Part shown: positions 1 to 11,409 of the stretch, in pieces
How the letters are laid out: every line of letters starts with the position of its first letter
Numbering within the stretch: the first letter of the stretch is position 1
Assembly: GCA_963691655.1 (NCBI GenBank)
Contig: OY829328.1
Coordinates: forward strand, 83,890,400-83,954,399
Direction of reading: 5' to 3'
Length of the DNA stretch: 64,000 bases
Source of the DNA: Toxonevra muliebris
Taxonomy: Eukaryota > Arthropoda > Insecta > Diptera > Pallopteridae
Position numbers and translations under genes: made by a program
Notes under the pieces: generated by a model
Database searches by the model: none
Seen by the model: the letters and a program-made list of their open reading frames with translations, nothing else
Told to the model about the DNA's origin: nothing

Positions 1-728
1 TAGCTCAATTTTGTATGACCCCCTCCGACAGCACATTCAACTTCACTTTTTCTTGAAAATACAATGGATACAATGCCAACTTGTTGACGGTCTCGAATAG
101 CAGGTCCACCAGAATCACCCGCACACGAACCACTTCCTTTCCTTTGATTTACACAAAACCTGCTTGGAACTGTAGTGCATAATTCGTGATCTATTACTTC
201 GAGATCAGAAGACTTTTTTAGGAAGTTGGACCAAAGCTGGGCGGGTTGAGTTCTACCCCAACCAACTATTTGAACATAATCGCCTGCTTCGACAATTACG
301 CTGCTCAGAGTTACATATTTGTTCACATTTATACTTTCTTCCAATTGAAAGATGCCTACATCCATAAACCAAGTCGAACGATTTAAATTTTCGGGTATAT
401 AGAATTGTTTAACTTTCACCATTGAATCATCCTCAGAAAACCGTGTTACATTGTAACGAACTCTCCAAAGCGTTAAGTCTGTTGCGTCTTTAGTACAATG
501 CGCTGCTGTAAGTACACACTTGGGTGAAATTAAAGTTCCTCCGCACCCGTATTCATTGTTATACCATAGACTAACTAAGTAAGGATAATTTTCAATCGAA
601 GCTTCTTCTCCTCCATATATTTTCAATGTTTTCAACGGTGTCTCCCTTGAACAATCCGAGTCCCTCAAATGAACTGCAAGTACAAGCAGGACAAGTTGAA
701 TTAAGTTTCGAATTTTGAATGCCATCAT
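1..728 (-). CDS. Secreted S1-family (chymotrypsin-fold) serine protease, 3' end cut by window edge
   Basis: Reading the minus strand from the tandem ATGs at 728 gives 242 uninterrupted codons to the edge with no intron. Residues 1-26 form a signal peptide (basic start, then LIQLVLLVLAV). A short propeptide ends at K36, and the mature chain begins IYGGEEA, the usual IVGG activation junction. The catalytic triad is intact: H77 in TAAHC, D123 in MDVGIF, S206 in GDSGGP. Cysteines 62/78, 184/192 and 202/232 match the three conserved disulfides. Residue 200, at the S1 pocket base (chymotrypsin position 189), is Gly rather than the Asp of trypsins, so cleavage after Arg/Lys is not expected; an elastase-like preference is an inference. 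The canonical PGVYT segment reads GGHTKLS. The last dozen or so residues lie outside the window. No CLIP domain is seen. A digestive, defence or reproductive-tract role cannot be decided from sequence. A second ATG at 725-723 is equally possible as start. Confidence 0.93.
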   Translation of the reverse strand, partial: MMAFKIRNLIQLVLLVLAVHLRDSDCSRETPLKTLKIYGGEEASIENYPYLVSLWYNNEYGCGGTLISPKCVLTAAHCTKDATDLTLWRVRYNVTRFSEDDSMVKVKQFYIPENLNRSTWFMDVGIFQLEESINVNKYVTLSSVIVEAGDYVQIVGWGRTQPAQLWSNFLKKSSDLEVIDHELCTTVPSRFCVNQRKGSGSCAGDSGGPAIRDRQQVGIVSIVFSRKSEVECAVGGGHTKLS

Positions 729-743
729 TGCTAGTGACACAGT

Positions 744-782
744 AACTTTGAATAACTCTAGACTATTCTTCACTTTTATATG
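744..782 (-). promoter_or_regulatory. TATA box and initiator of the serine protease gene
   Basis: On the minus strand CATATAAAAG (782-773) lies about 32 bases upstream of TTCAAAGT (751-744), which could serve as initiator with A749 as +1. That leaves a 5' leader of only about 20 nt before the ATG at 728. This spacing suits a compact TATA-dependent, tissue-specific fly gene. The initiator match to TCAGTY is imperfect, so the exact start site is an inference. Confidence 0.55.
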
Positions 783-1068
783 AATCCGAATTGCAAACAG
801 AAGGAACATTTTTAAATATTTCATTAATTTGTTTTTAGCTAATATGTACACGTGTATCTAATTTAGAAAAAATGTTAAGTTTTATTACATTTTCTGTTGA
901 GTGATTTACATGCACATGTCTCATGTTCCAAGCAAAAAAAAAAAAAAAAAAAAAAAAACCTTGATTTATTTTATGACCAAAATATTTCTGTTCTAGTGAT
1001 AAGCTGTTGTGCGCTGTCGTATTGAAATGACCTCTAAAAATCGTAGGATTATGCTTTTTTTCGTATCT
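783..1068. other. Upstream flank, no gene seen
   Basis: AT-rich sequence upstream of the protease gene, including a run of about 24 A residues ending near 958. Nothing coding is supported. Confidence 0.6.
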
Positions 1069-1288
1069 TTTGGCACAACAGGTCATGGAGGCCTTACACT
1101 GAAGTACTCACATTCATTCATGTTGTGTTGTGGAAGTCGAGTGAGGCCGTGGCCGTGGCCGTATAGGAAGATTTTCTATTTTCTATTTATGATTTTTGAC
1201 CGTGCCGAGCATAGAATCCGGGCACCTTTCCTAGCAGTCCAGCACACTATACCACTAACCCATGATAACTACATTTGACTATTTTCGA
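1069..1288 (-). mobile_element. tRNA-derived SINE, family B (copy 1)
   Basis: Read on the minus strand from 1288, this matches the copy at 24945: a tRNA-like head (GGGTTAGTGGTATAGTGTGC, box A-like), then GTGCCCGGATTCTATGCTC (box B-like), then GCACGGTCAAAAATCATAAA. The 3' part (AGGCCTCCATGACCTGTTGT) also matches the end of the other copy. The central core is deleted relative to the 24945 copy and replaced by a short GGCCGT triplication near 1145-1162. Confidence 0.72.
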
Positions 1289-1419
1289 CAATATAAAAAT
1301 TCAAAAGTTCCAGACCCATGATTTTTGTACATGCGGGTCCACGTTTTCAAGATAAAAATTTTTTTATTTTTGTCATGAGATATATAGGCGATTAAAGCTT
1401 TTACTTTTACTACTAGTAA

Positions 1420-1644
1420 GACGACCTCGATAGTCTAGTGGGTAGTGCTCTAGACTTTCACCCGGAAAGTTCACGTTCTGTTCCCGTCTTGGTCTGGGGA
1501 TTAGTTCTCATAACCTTCTTATATATACTATTTTGGTAGGCAATGGCAAAACCACCAAGCGATAACAAATTGCCACTCATACCGCCAGGCCGTTAAGGCC
1601 TAAATTTGTCTCTAGACTGCCACTCTAACCTAACCTAACTAACC
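1420..1644 (+). mobile_element. tRNA-derived SINE, family A (copy 1), full length with target duplication
   Basis: The head GACCTCGATAGTCTAGTGGG carries a box A-like motif and GTTCACGTTCTGTTCCC a box B-like motif. The body contains GGCAATGGCAAAACCACC near 1540. The 3' end is a short (CCTAA)n-type tail. The flanks TACTACTAGTAA at 1408-1419 and 1645-1656 are a perfect 12-bp target-site duplication, so both ends are defined and the insertion is fairly young. Confidence 0.85.
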
Positions 1645-1656
1645 TACTACTAGTAA

Positions 1657-2138
1657 AGATTAAAGTAGTAAAAAAAAGGTTGCTTTGTACAAAAAATAGA
1701 GCAGCCAAAGTTGCGGCTGATATTCTTTGATATTTGAGAAGTAAAAACCAAAACGGAGCAATATAAATTTGAAGAACGGATTTTTAATAGAAGAAAACAT
1801 TGAAATTCACTACGAAAATAGTTCGCAGAATTTCGTAGAAACAATCTTGACAGACAACTTCCTATGTTATAGGTTTCTGCCAAGTAAGAGATCGATCTAG
1901 ATTAAAGGAGAGAAGTTATAATCGATAGATTCCCCCTAAACTTGGAGATTTTTCTTCATGATGGAAAAATTAAAACACCTTCAACACTTGCTTCGTACTT
2001 GGCATAGACGCCAATAGGCAGACAGGAATATTCGATTTGTATGTTTGAGTGCATTTTCATTTTCAGAACCTTGGGATTATTGCAAAGGTTGTGGAAGAGC
2101 TAGATTTTTTACGTGGAAAAGTAGTCAATGAGCTAAGA
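1657..2138. other. AT-rich intergenic stretch, nothing recognised
   Basis: No homology, repeats or coding potential could be supported here beyond short low-complexity runs. Confidence 0.5.
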
Positions 2139-2330
2139 TACTACAAAAAATTCAAATCGTTTCACAATTTGCAACGCAAAAAACCACTTAAAACGTCTCC
2201 AGCTGAAGATAGGTACTTGATTAGGCTCAGCAAAATGAACGATTTCTTAACTTTCATCAAACTAAGATCACAAACCAGATTTATCATACAAGCCTTGTGT
2301 AGGCATAAAAACCTTCAAAGCGTTCTATAA
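2139..2330 (+). pseudogene. Possible fragment of a Tc1-like transposase (N-terminal DNA-binding region)
   Basis: The open frame here contains KTSPAEDRYLIRLSKMNDF, which resembles the linker and second helix-turn-helix region of Tc1-family transposases (pattern RPRKT.P.EDR.I.RL.K.DPF). No catalytic domain follows, so at best this is a short relic. The resemblance is to a generic motif, and I could not run a search. It could be a chance match. Confidence 0.35.
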
Positions 2331-2331
2331 A

Positions 2332-2381
2332 TCGAGTTCAAGTATAAATACTTTATAAATACTTTATACTTGAACTCGATG
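2332..2381. repeat. Perfect 18-bp-arm hairpin
   Basis: ATCGAGTTCAAGTATAAA (2332-2349) is followed after 14 bases by its exact reverse complement (2364-2381). The loop contains a partial direct repeat of ATAAATACTTTA. It directly follows the possible Tc1 fragment and may be a collapsed inverted-repeat element. Confidence 0.9.
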
Positions 2382-2393
2382 CTAAAAAATTAA

Positions 2394-4200
2394 TTAATAA
2401 AATATGCAAAAACACATCACATTTTGTTACAATTTAAACTTTACACTACGTTTTTGTTTTATACCTACTTCTTTCTTTTCAGCAGCTCCTCCTCTTTGCA
2501 AAGCAAATGCTGTTATTTTTTCCTTTTTTTTTTTTTTTTGGCAGCTCAAATCAAAAAAACCTGCTGCTTTTCTTTTTCCCACCACCACATGCAATTTTAT
2601 CACTTTGTCTTTACTGCTACGAGTAACGAAACAACAACAGAAATAACGAAGCAAGAATGTAGTTAAATAAATAAAGATTTCTTCTTTTTTTTTTTGTCTT
2701 GGTTTAATATTGCACTTTTATTTGTAAGCCTCTTGTTGCAACAGTTACTGGTGCTAGAGTTGTTGGTGTTGTTGGTTGTTCTTCTTGCAGCTAGTAACCC
2801 TACCGCTTACTACTACTACTACAAACAAATACTGGTGGATATATGAATACCACTTTGAGTGCCATACATACATTAAATTTCTACAAGACGGTAGTTTGTT
2901 TGTCTGTGTGAGAGAGAGAGAGAGAGAGTTGAGGCAGTGTTCATATACGTATATTGTTACTAAGCCATTTCACTGTTGGCGTTGTTGTTGTTGTTGTTGT
3001 TTTTATTCGAATGTCTTAACACATACACAGCAACAACGCATACCCTTGTGCTCACTCAGGTAAATATTGTAAATTATTCTGTTTATGCATTGGCGTCAAG
3101 ACGAAATACATAAAAATGCTACTCTTACACACACACACACACAAATACATATACCCAAACCCGAATGTGAAATGTGTAGTTACGAGAAAGCAACAATAAC
3201 AACAACAAAATCCTTATTGCTTGCACAGGTCAATTTCAGTGATCTTCATCTCCTCTAGCGCTCCATAATTTTATCTGCCACCTCAGCCATGAAGCACGAA
3301 GAGGAAGATTCATTTGTTGTTGTTTTTATTTCTGCTGTATTACTCTCTACCCTCAGACCTTTCAGGCAGGCAAAAGTCTCTATGTCGATGTCTTTGTCGG
3401 GTCACTTGCAATTTCAAACTAGGTATGTGCAACTGCCGTTGTTGTTGTTTTTGCTGCCACATACCTTCAACTTCTTGCTACTGTCGGTTGGTTGCTTGGT
3501 TGTTATTCGGTTTATGCGAGACGTAATTGAATACGTTGAATTACTGCAACAGCAAACCGTGGATTAATTTTTAATGAATTTTTCTACATCTTCGTTCAAT
3601 TTAGTAGAAAAAGCAAAAAAAAAAAAAAGAAAGAATAATAGCAAAACAACAAGATAAACATATAAACAGAAGTGCACACAAACTGTATGCTATAGAAATG
3701 TAGCCAAGGCTTGAAGTAACAGCAAAACTAACAGCTACAACAACATCAACACCGCCAGCTAAAACATCAGTTGAAGCTGTATTATAAAAACAGGATAATA
3801 GCCAAGACAAAATCATTTTGAGCTCAAGTTTTTTGTTTTTATTCCACTTTAATGTTTTATTTTTTTTTTATTTACATTTGAAAGGTGTGAGGAATTACAA
3901 AAACAAATATATATATATAAATTTGTCTGCGTATACTTGGATACTTTCCTTGTTTTTTACATTCAAGCGAATTAAGCAATTAAAAAAAATGTTCAAGTAC
4001 AAATTAAGTGCAAAATTTTGAAATAGAAAGTGTAAGTAAATACTTTGAAAACGGAAGAGAGTGAGTTGCCAAGACTTATCAACTTAAATTTGCAGGTTCA
4101 TTTTCATTTTTTTAAAGGAAAACAAAATAATTTTTGTAAACAAAGAGCATGGGGACAACCTTATCAGAAAGAGTGAAAGACCTTTGTACGGGAATGAAAT
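2394..4200. other. Low-complexity intergenic DNA
   Basis: Contains T-runs, TTG/CAA triplet runs, an (AG)n microsatellite near 2911-2928 and (CA)n near 3127-3142. The open frames here are compositionally biased and show no domain. No gene is supported. Confidence 0.6.
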
Positions 4201-4201
4201 A

Positions 4202-4270
4202 GAATTCCTTTTATTACTGTATTATTCGCTCTCTTAAATTAAGAGCTTAGAAACTTCATATAAAAAATAG
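4202..4270. mobile_element. Central palindrome of the GGCGGATT MITE family (decayed copy)
   Basis: CGCTCTCTTAAATTAAGAGC with flanking AAACTTCATAT matches the palindromic core of the better-preserved copies at 38480 and 46623. A GCGGTCGGT remnant near 4298 may be part of the right end. Confidence 0.5.
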
Positions 4271-4792
4271 CAAAAAAAGAGTGAGAGAGGAAAGTCGCGG
4301 TCGGTAGTATGATTTTTCTGATGAAGCCGATTAACATCTGAAATTTTTCTCTCCCTCTCTCTGTCTTTGCGCTCTCTTTTTTTTTAGTTTTCTTATTACG
4401 AGGTGATATTATTTTGCAAAAATGGCGACTTGCGTGTTGTTAATTGGGGGGTATCAATAAAAAGACGAAACTTGTTGGTATATTCGTGTGTATTTATTAA
4501 AGATCGTACATTTGTATGTGTGTACAAAAAAATGTAAATATAAAAGAGAGAGCCTACAGTTTAATTTGTAAATTGTTTTTGTAATTTCGATTTCAATAGT
4601 TTTGTTTACTTCAAAATAAACCGCCATATTTAAAATGCGTGAACGGGTTGCAATGACAGCCTCTTTTCACCGCTCATATGCTCAGTAGCAGTTTGACGTT
4701 TGCTATTTTCTTCTGCTCTCATTTTTAACATGGCGGCATGCTTTGAAGTATACAATACTAGTAATACTGAAGTTACAGTTGTATTCTCTCTT

Positions 4793-4895
4793 TTCATTGT
4801 AATATGAAGTTTTTCACTCTCTTAAATTGAGAGCGTAAAAACTTCACATGAAAAAAAGGAAAAGTGAATGCTGCCCCGATCGTAGAATTTGCCTT
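4793..4895. mobile_element. Second decayed copy of the GGCGGATT MITE family
   Basis: ATATGAAGTTTTTCACTCTC joined to its near reverse complement (GAGAGCGTAAAAACTTCACA) forms the same central palindrome as at 46671-46717. The right flank AGAATTTGCCTTAAGGCC resembles a mutated terminal repeat. Confidence 0.55.
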
Positions 4896-5212
4896 AAGGC
4901 CCATCACACTTTTTAGCGAAGATGTGTGTATGTGCAATTAAGCATGTATGAGTGAACGACGTAGTTGGAGTCGTCAAGAGTCGTAATGTGTCAACGAGTA
5001 CGCTGAGTACGCTCTCATCGAAAAAACTCATTTACACATTTCTCGCTGAAGTATGTAGTGCTCCATATGAATATGTTGTTTACATCTCGGAGATAAAAAA
5101 TTCGTTGGCTCTCTTTTCACATTTTCGCTCAAATATGTGGCGTGCTTAAGGCGACCAAAACTTACTCAGAGAACAAATGGGAACCGTTTGAATAATATGA
5201 GCAATGTTATGT

Positions 5213-5293
5213 TTGGTTTTCACTATATTATATTCCATGTCCAAGAGAGAGAGAAAAAAATTTCCTATGTAAATTTAGCAACATTGTGAAAAC
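5213..5293 (+). mobile_element. Short MITE of the GGTTTTCACTATGTCA family
   Basis: Begins TTGGTTTTCACTATATTA and ends AACATTGTGAAAACAA, an imperfect terminal inverted repeat. The body (CCATGTCCAAGAGAGAGAGA, TTTCCTATGTAAATTTAGCA) aligns with the copies at 11300 and 18371. Confidence 0.6.
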
Positions 5294-8200
5294 AATACAG
5301 TATCTGTTGAAATTTGTTCTTATGCCTGCTGATGCTGTCACCTTCGCTCTCTTGAAAACAAAATCAATCACGCTTTCTCTCTCACACTAGCTGCTCTCCA
5401 CTCTCACTTCCATGTGTGGACTGAAGCATATATCCCTACTGTAGGGTAGTCGGGAAATATAAAAGTTGGACAACAGAAGAGAATTTTTTTTTCCTTAACG
5501 TAAACGTTGAGCCAATGAGCATCCTGTAGATATTTTAATATGTCTGTAAGGTGATACTGTGATCACTAACTGTGGCGCTGAGCTGTTTACCTCACTTTCC
5601 AGGTGGGTACTCAAACGCCATTCAGTTTGCTTCTAACCTTCTCAATATCATCGCCGCATGGCGCATGTGCCTATAGTGAGTTCAGGTGTTTAACGGCTGA
5701 CATCATTGCAACGTTATCGGTATAGTCGACGAGTGTTCGGAGAACCAGCTTGAAAATTTCATTTACACTTCTGGTTGTATTCCGGTTCAGTTATTGGCCT
5801 TCCACAGACATTTTCTATATATCTAATGAGGTTATAATTTCAATAATTGATTTTATTATTACCCGGGCAATGTTAGGTAAACACATGTGAGTATATACAT
5901 ATATATATATATGTATGTATGTATATTAATTGCTTCAAGTAAACACTTACTTCAAATTTATCATACTCACTCACATTCTTTGACAACTCAATTTATACAA
6001 ACAACACACAAGAATATTTATAAAAAAAAGCCCCTACAACAACAGCAAGAAGGACGGTAATTGTTGTACAAGCAAAAGCAGAAATTATAAACACAAATAC
6101 ACATACATACACCCATACAAGCAGCATACAACACAACAATAAACTCATATGTTAACTTTAATGGTGTCATTAATATGCAAAAAGTATTAATACTTCAATG
6201 GCATTTAACTGCAATGCAGTTGATATTTTGCATAACTTACATATCAACATATTTACATACATATCTACATACATGTATATATAGATAGCATGTGGCTCAC
6301 ACACATGTAAATATGTAGGTGCATGTGTGTGCCTGACATGATTGTATAATGAAGTTAAGGGAAAAAGCACAAAGTGAAACTTATGCTAATGATATGCAAA
6401 TATGAAATGTTGATAGAAAAAAATTAAAAAATGTAAGAAAAAAAAATAAAACATAAAGCCAAAGAAATTATGTGTTGAAAAAAGAAAATATGTGATAGAA
6501 AATGAAAATGTGCAATAGAAATGTAGTAAAATAAAATGTGAAATCAAAATGCAGGTCAACCTTGCGTGTAAGTGATACTTAACTGTAAGTGAAATGAAAA
6601 ACTGCTCAAACACTTAACTATGTTTAAAAAAAAGCAAATTGATTCAGACTTTTGATTTATAAAATCACAGTTTATCTACTAGAATTTTTCAATGACTTAA
6701 TGAAGTAGGCAAGCAATTGAGAATATAATTAAAATTACTCATACGAGCTGTAGTACAAATTCAAAAAATAGATTTAGTATCACAAAACTGTCATTAATAA
6801 ATCATGACGTTGCTATTACGCTGAAACTTTTCCACTTCATCGTTATTTGTGCTACTAATCTAAAATAGTAATTAATAATTATCATTATTTTGTATTTAAA
6901 AAAAGCGAAAACTTCAAAGATGTTGAAAAGTGCGATGAAAAACGAGATGAAAAGAAACTGAAAGTGAATTTATAAAAAAACAACAACAACAATATATAAC
7001 AAAAATATGCTTCAAAATGCTCTCTAATTATCTGCAATCTGTGCATGAGTGAGCCCTTGAATATATGAGAGTGTGTGTGTATGCCTGAGCGCACACAATG
7101 ACACTGCAGTTGCTGTCAACTTATATTCTTCATGTTAATCTTCTGTTCTCTAACGCTTGAAAATGATTTACGATGCTACTAAATATGACAAAATATGCAG
7201 CTACTTGAGCGCACCTTTACTTTTTGTTTTCAGCAAGTCTGTGAATACAAACTTAATGCATGCTTATGTTTAGCAAAGTACAGCATACTTTTTGGCGCTT
7301 AATTTTTTCTTATTTTTTGTTTTTTTTTAATGCTTTTGTTATTCATTTTTTTCCAATTTATCTTCTTGTGCACGAATTACGCAATTAATATCAGCTGTTG
7401 AAGTGTAGTTTAATTGGAACTTGATAAAATCAAATGTATCCAAAGCTTTTAATTTCATTTATTTATATTTTTTTTTTTTGTAATAAATTTAGTTTTTTGG
7501 GGTTTCTCTACATAAATATTAAAAGCTTTTTCTCCAAAAAAAATGTTATTCTTTCTTTTCTTTTGATTCGTTTGCTTGTACTACTTACACTTAATAGTTT
7601 TCTCTGCTGCTGCTTAAAAGCTTTTCTACTATATTTCGTAATCAAATAATAAATCTGCAGTTCCTTCCATTTTTTTTCAGTAAAAAGAAACAACAAATAT
7701 TTGCATTAGAAAAGCATAAGTTTTTTTTCTAAAAAATTTACTATTAAAATTGAAGAAGAGTTGCCATACTTTCATTCTAGTAAAGCAAAAATTTTAAATA
7801 TATTCTATAATAGTTTTTTTATTTTCATTACTCCATTAGAATTTATTCTGAGTTTTAAAATTATAACGTCCCTGTTCACTGTGTTGTACAAAAGAGCGAG
7901 AGAGAACAATTGAGAAAACAGATTCAATGATGAGTGTCGATCGATTTGTTCTCTCAACAACGAATTAGATTAGGCAAAAATGTTTCATAGCGATCAAACT
8001 GAATTAGTTGTGGGAATAAATAGTATGTGAATGTGTGTGTGCCCACTTATTACAAATACCGTTCATCCGATGCGATGAGAATAAATAAGAGTGAATGAAA
8101 TTCTGTGAGTAAAGTTAAAGAAGAGAGGGATTGTAAGAAGAAAGAGCGGGAGAGCAACTAGAAATAGTGAATAGCAACAATACATGAGTGCTCAATACTT

Positions 8201-10435
8201 TACTGTTAATAACCCAGTTGCACTTAGGATCCTCCACGGTGTAATCATCGAGCGCTCCAAAATAAGAAATAAACTATTTTTATTGCCCCACCAGTTTTGA
8301 ATTTTGTATCATTGCGGATAGACAAATCATTTTGACCTTGAAAAAAGAGTAATAATAATAAAAATTATAATAAAAAAGAGTAGTAATAATAGTAGTTACA
8401 AGTATATCAAGGAATTATTGGCTATTTTTGAAGTTCACAAAAAAATTAATGGCAAATTTTTTCTCACTCTAAACATTACGTGGCAACGCTGTAGCGGCAA
8501 TTCACTATAATATGTAGCAAACAAAAGCAGCAGTAACAATAGCAAAAACAACAATATTAACAGCAACAGTAGTAAATATAAAAACAACAGTAACGACAAC
8601 AAACATATGCCAATACAGCGGCAACAACAAAGAACAATGATGGCGATAGCAGCGAGAGCGGCACATCAACGACACTTTGATTTCCTGTTGTTGTCATAAG
8701 CTGCATCCTTTTTCCTTCTTTTGCACATACACGTACACACTCATACTTCATTCATACACATATACAAAAAAGTGTAAAGCGAGCAGTAGAGATTTACATT
8801 TAAATTAAAAAACGAACGCAACACAATAGCAACAACAACAACAACAAAAAAGAAAAGAATAATGTGCAAAAAAGGACAATGACAACACACACAAAAGCAG
8901 CAACTATGACAATAATGCTTTGCTGTTGTAGTTGCTCTCGCTGTTGTTGTTATTGTTGTATAAGCAGTAAAATTGAATGCGGAAAATATGCGCTTAATGC
9001 TGGCGATAAGTGAAACTAAAGTGTAGTAGTGGAGCATCATCGTTAAAGGCAATTAGAAGCTTTTCATTTGTAGTTGTTGCTGTTGTTCTGTTGTTTGCCT
9101 TTTCAAGTGTGCCACTCACTCAGCTGGTGGTAACTGTTGTGTTTGCTGTTGTTGTTATTGCTTTTGTTGTTCTGCCATTGCTCATTTTATTTTACTCCTA
9201 CATACGTGTGGATTTCATATGATGGCGCTCTTTTACGCTTTTGCTCTCAAGCTCTCACTCTTACGCTCTCTCTCTCTCTTTCAAACACAATTATTGGCAC
9301 TGTCATACTCCATTTTTTGGCCGTTTGTATTTTTTGCTCTCCGGTTTTTTTTTTTTTTTTGTCGCAAATGAGCATCATGCTGTGCTACAGCTGTCAGTTT
9401 ATATCCTTGCTTCTAGCTTTGTACTTTGCTCTGCTTGCTCTATATTCCCAAAATCAAAAAAAGAAAGCATTTTTGAATGTATTTAACTTAATAAAATCTT
9501 TGAAATCAATACAATATTTTCGCGTGTGCGTGTGAATGTGTGATTTACTAAAATCCAACAACTTTTGGGTGTAATTATATTTCCATAATATTCAGGCAAT
9601 TTTCTCATAACTTTTTCGGTGCATTTGTGTTTTTCTCGTTTGAAGTGTACTTCGATACAAAAAGGAAAAAGGCAAAGAAAATCCAACACCAAAACCAAAA
9701 ACAAAAAAGCTTAAAATACGTTGCTCTTACTGTTATTGTTGTTGTTATTTGCTTTGCTGTTATACGCGCGTAGTTTCTTTTCTGTACGCTCTGAACTTCG
9801 TGCACACATTCGTGTAAGTGCGAGTACGCGTATGTGTGTGTGTTTAACTTTGTCGGCCTTGTGATTTTCCATATTGTTGTTATTTTTTCATCTTTGTCAC
9901 AGTCTTCGTCGTTGTGTTACGCTTTTATTTTTTTGCTCACTGTGTTCTGCAGTTACTATAGTTTTTTTTGCCTTAGTGCTTCAGCTTCAGTGTCAAGTGG
10001 TTTCTTCATACAAAAAGAGCGCTAAAAACTCGAGAGAGAGAGAGTGAGTTTCAAAGGCAAAGAAGAGAGGGAGAGAGCGTACTTTAAAGTTGAAAGTTTT
10101 CATAAAGCTTTCTTTCTACTGTCAATATTTAATGAAATATAAAGCAAAATAAAGCTTTCACGATAAAAGCTTTTCCACCAACTGATACTTCACACATTCA
10201 TACAAAATTTGTACATTTTCCCGCGTAAAATTTCTACATTCAATGCAATCAAACTTTTTATTAAAATTTCTATAACGAAAAAACGAAACAGGAAAAAACA
10301 ATTGTAACTAAAACGATTCCGTCTTTTCTATACAATAATCTACACAACAAACCAAAACGTAAAAACATAAAATAAAATAACTTTTTCTTCACATCTCCTT
10401 TTTGATCCTGTTTTATTGAGACTTTTGGAATATTT
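5294..10435. other. Gene-poor DNA with microsatellites
   Basis: Holds a TA/TATG microsatellite near 5897-5925, long AT-rich stretches, a short inverted pair (GAGAGAACAA near 7898, TTGTTCTCTC near 7946) and dense CAA/TTG triplet runs between 8520 and 9180. Open frames are hydrophobic low-complexity translations of T-rich DNA. No gene is supported. Confidence 0.6.
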
Positions 10436-10783
10436 ATGCTGAAACAGAGAGCAGCAGCTTTAATTGCAGATAATCACAACATATTGGCAACAGGTGAGTT
10501 TCTTGTTTTAAAAGTGTCAAAATTTTTTATGCATAGGAAGGGGTTGAGAAGACATACGTATACGTTCACAGAAAAAGTTACTTTAGAAGATATAAAACTT
10601 CCACAATCGAGAGATCCTTATTCGAAAGCTTCAAAGCTAAGGGTTATACAATCTACATCTACAGCTAAGCAATTTACATGTGAGAAACTCATTCAGGGAC
10701 TTCATACTCGACCATTTCACGTACTGACAAAAAATACGAATGCAGTTGATATTTTCTTAAGCTTAGTCTTTCAGTTCTTCTGA
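10436..10783 (+). CDS. Unassigned 115-codon ORF of normal composition
   Basis: This is one of the few open frames here without obvious low complexity (MLKQRAAALIADNHNI at the start). I recognise no domain. A strong splice-donor match (CAG|GTGAGT, donor at 10494) lies inside it, so if transcribed the frame might be an exon ending there. Chance opening of a frame is the leading alternative. Confidence 0.15.
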   Translation: MLKQRAAALIADNHNILATGEFLVLKVSKFFMHRKGLRRHTYTFTEKVTLEDIKLPQSRDPYSKASKLRVIQSTSTAKQFTCEKLIQGLHTRPFHVLTKNTNAVDIFLSLVFQFF

Positions 10784-11130
10784 GAATGAAGATGAATTTT
10801 GGTTGCTGCTCTTGAAAGGACTGAATAAGTGTGAAATCTTTAAGACTGATTAAACGTCAAATTTTAACTTTGATTGCTCGAGTTTTAGAAAGTTAATACC
10901 AAGTTTGAGTTCTCTCCCTAAATTTCATTCACATTTATAACAATTTTAAACGGCACAAAAAAAAACGAAATTCCAGATTTTCTTTATCACGTTAGGGACT
11001 TCCGATACTAAGGTCCAGAATATAAAACTTTATATACTTGATCTATACAGTATGCAAAATTGTTTAAAAATAAGGTGCGTTAGGTATGTGTAAAAGCACT
11101 GAATTGATGTAATGTAGAAATTGATGTAAC

Positions 11131-11215
11131 GCATTGAGTATGGTGAGTGAAACGACGGTCAAATTCAATCAAACTTACCAACATGTTAGGACTTTCACAT
11201 AAGAAATGTTCTCTA
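11131..11215 (+). mobile_element. Internal fragment related to the GGTTTTCACTATGTCA MITE
   Basis: GGTCAAATTCAATCAAACTT followed by ACCAACATGTTAGGA parallels TGTCAAATTCAATCAAATTT and GCCACCATGTTGGCA of the complete copy 160 bases downstream. The terminal repeats are not intact. Confidence 0.45.
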
Positions 11216-11299
11216 TCTTTGGCATGTAATAGACATAGCGAATACCAACTTTTACTTTTTTGCATATCGATGGTCGTACGTTGACCCCATGGTAATGCC

Positions 11300-11409
11300 T
11301 AGTTTTCACTATGTCAAATTCAATCAAATTTGCCACCATGTTGGCAAATTTTATACAGGAAACTCTCTCTTTCTCTCTTTTTGACAGAGAATATGACATA
11401 GTGAAAACC
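11300..11409. mobile_element. Best-preserved copy of the GGTTTTCACTATGTCA MITE (about 110 bp)
   Basis: The left end TAGTTTTCACTATGTCAAAT and the right end ATATGACATAGTGAAAACCA are reverse complements apart from two mismatches over about 22 bases. The interior carries TTGCCACCATGTTGGCAA and a CTCTCTCTTTCTCTC stretch. No transposase is encoded. The target duplication could not be defined. Confidence 0.78.

Noticed and set aside
1625..1648. CCTAA repeats resembling the insect telomere TTAGG repeat
   Set aside because: It is a very short run at the 3' end of a SINE and lies inside its target duplication, so it is the SINE tail.
8520..9220. Multi-pass membrane proteins in V/L/F/C-rich frames
   Set aside because: These frames translate TTG/GTT triplet repeats; hydrophobicity is a result of base composition. 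The same holds for many T-rich frames across the window.
10494..10499. Strong splice donor inside the 115-codon frame as proof of a gene
   Set aside because: A single GTGAGT match is common by chance in this much DNA, and no matching acceptor-bounded exon was found.
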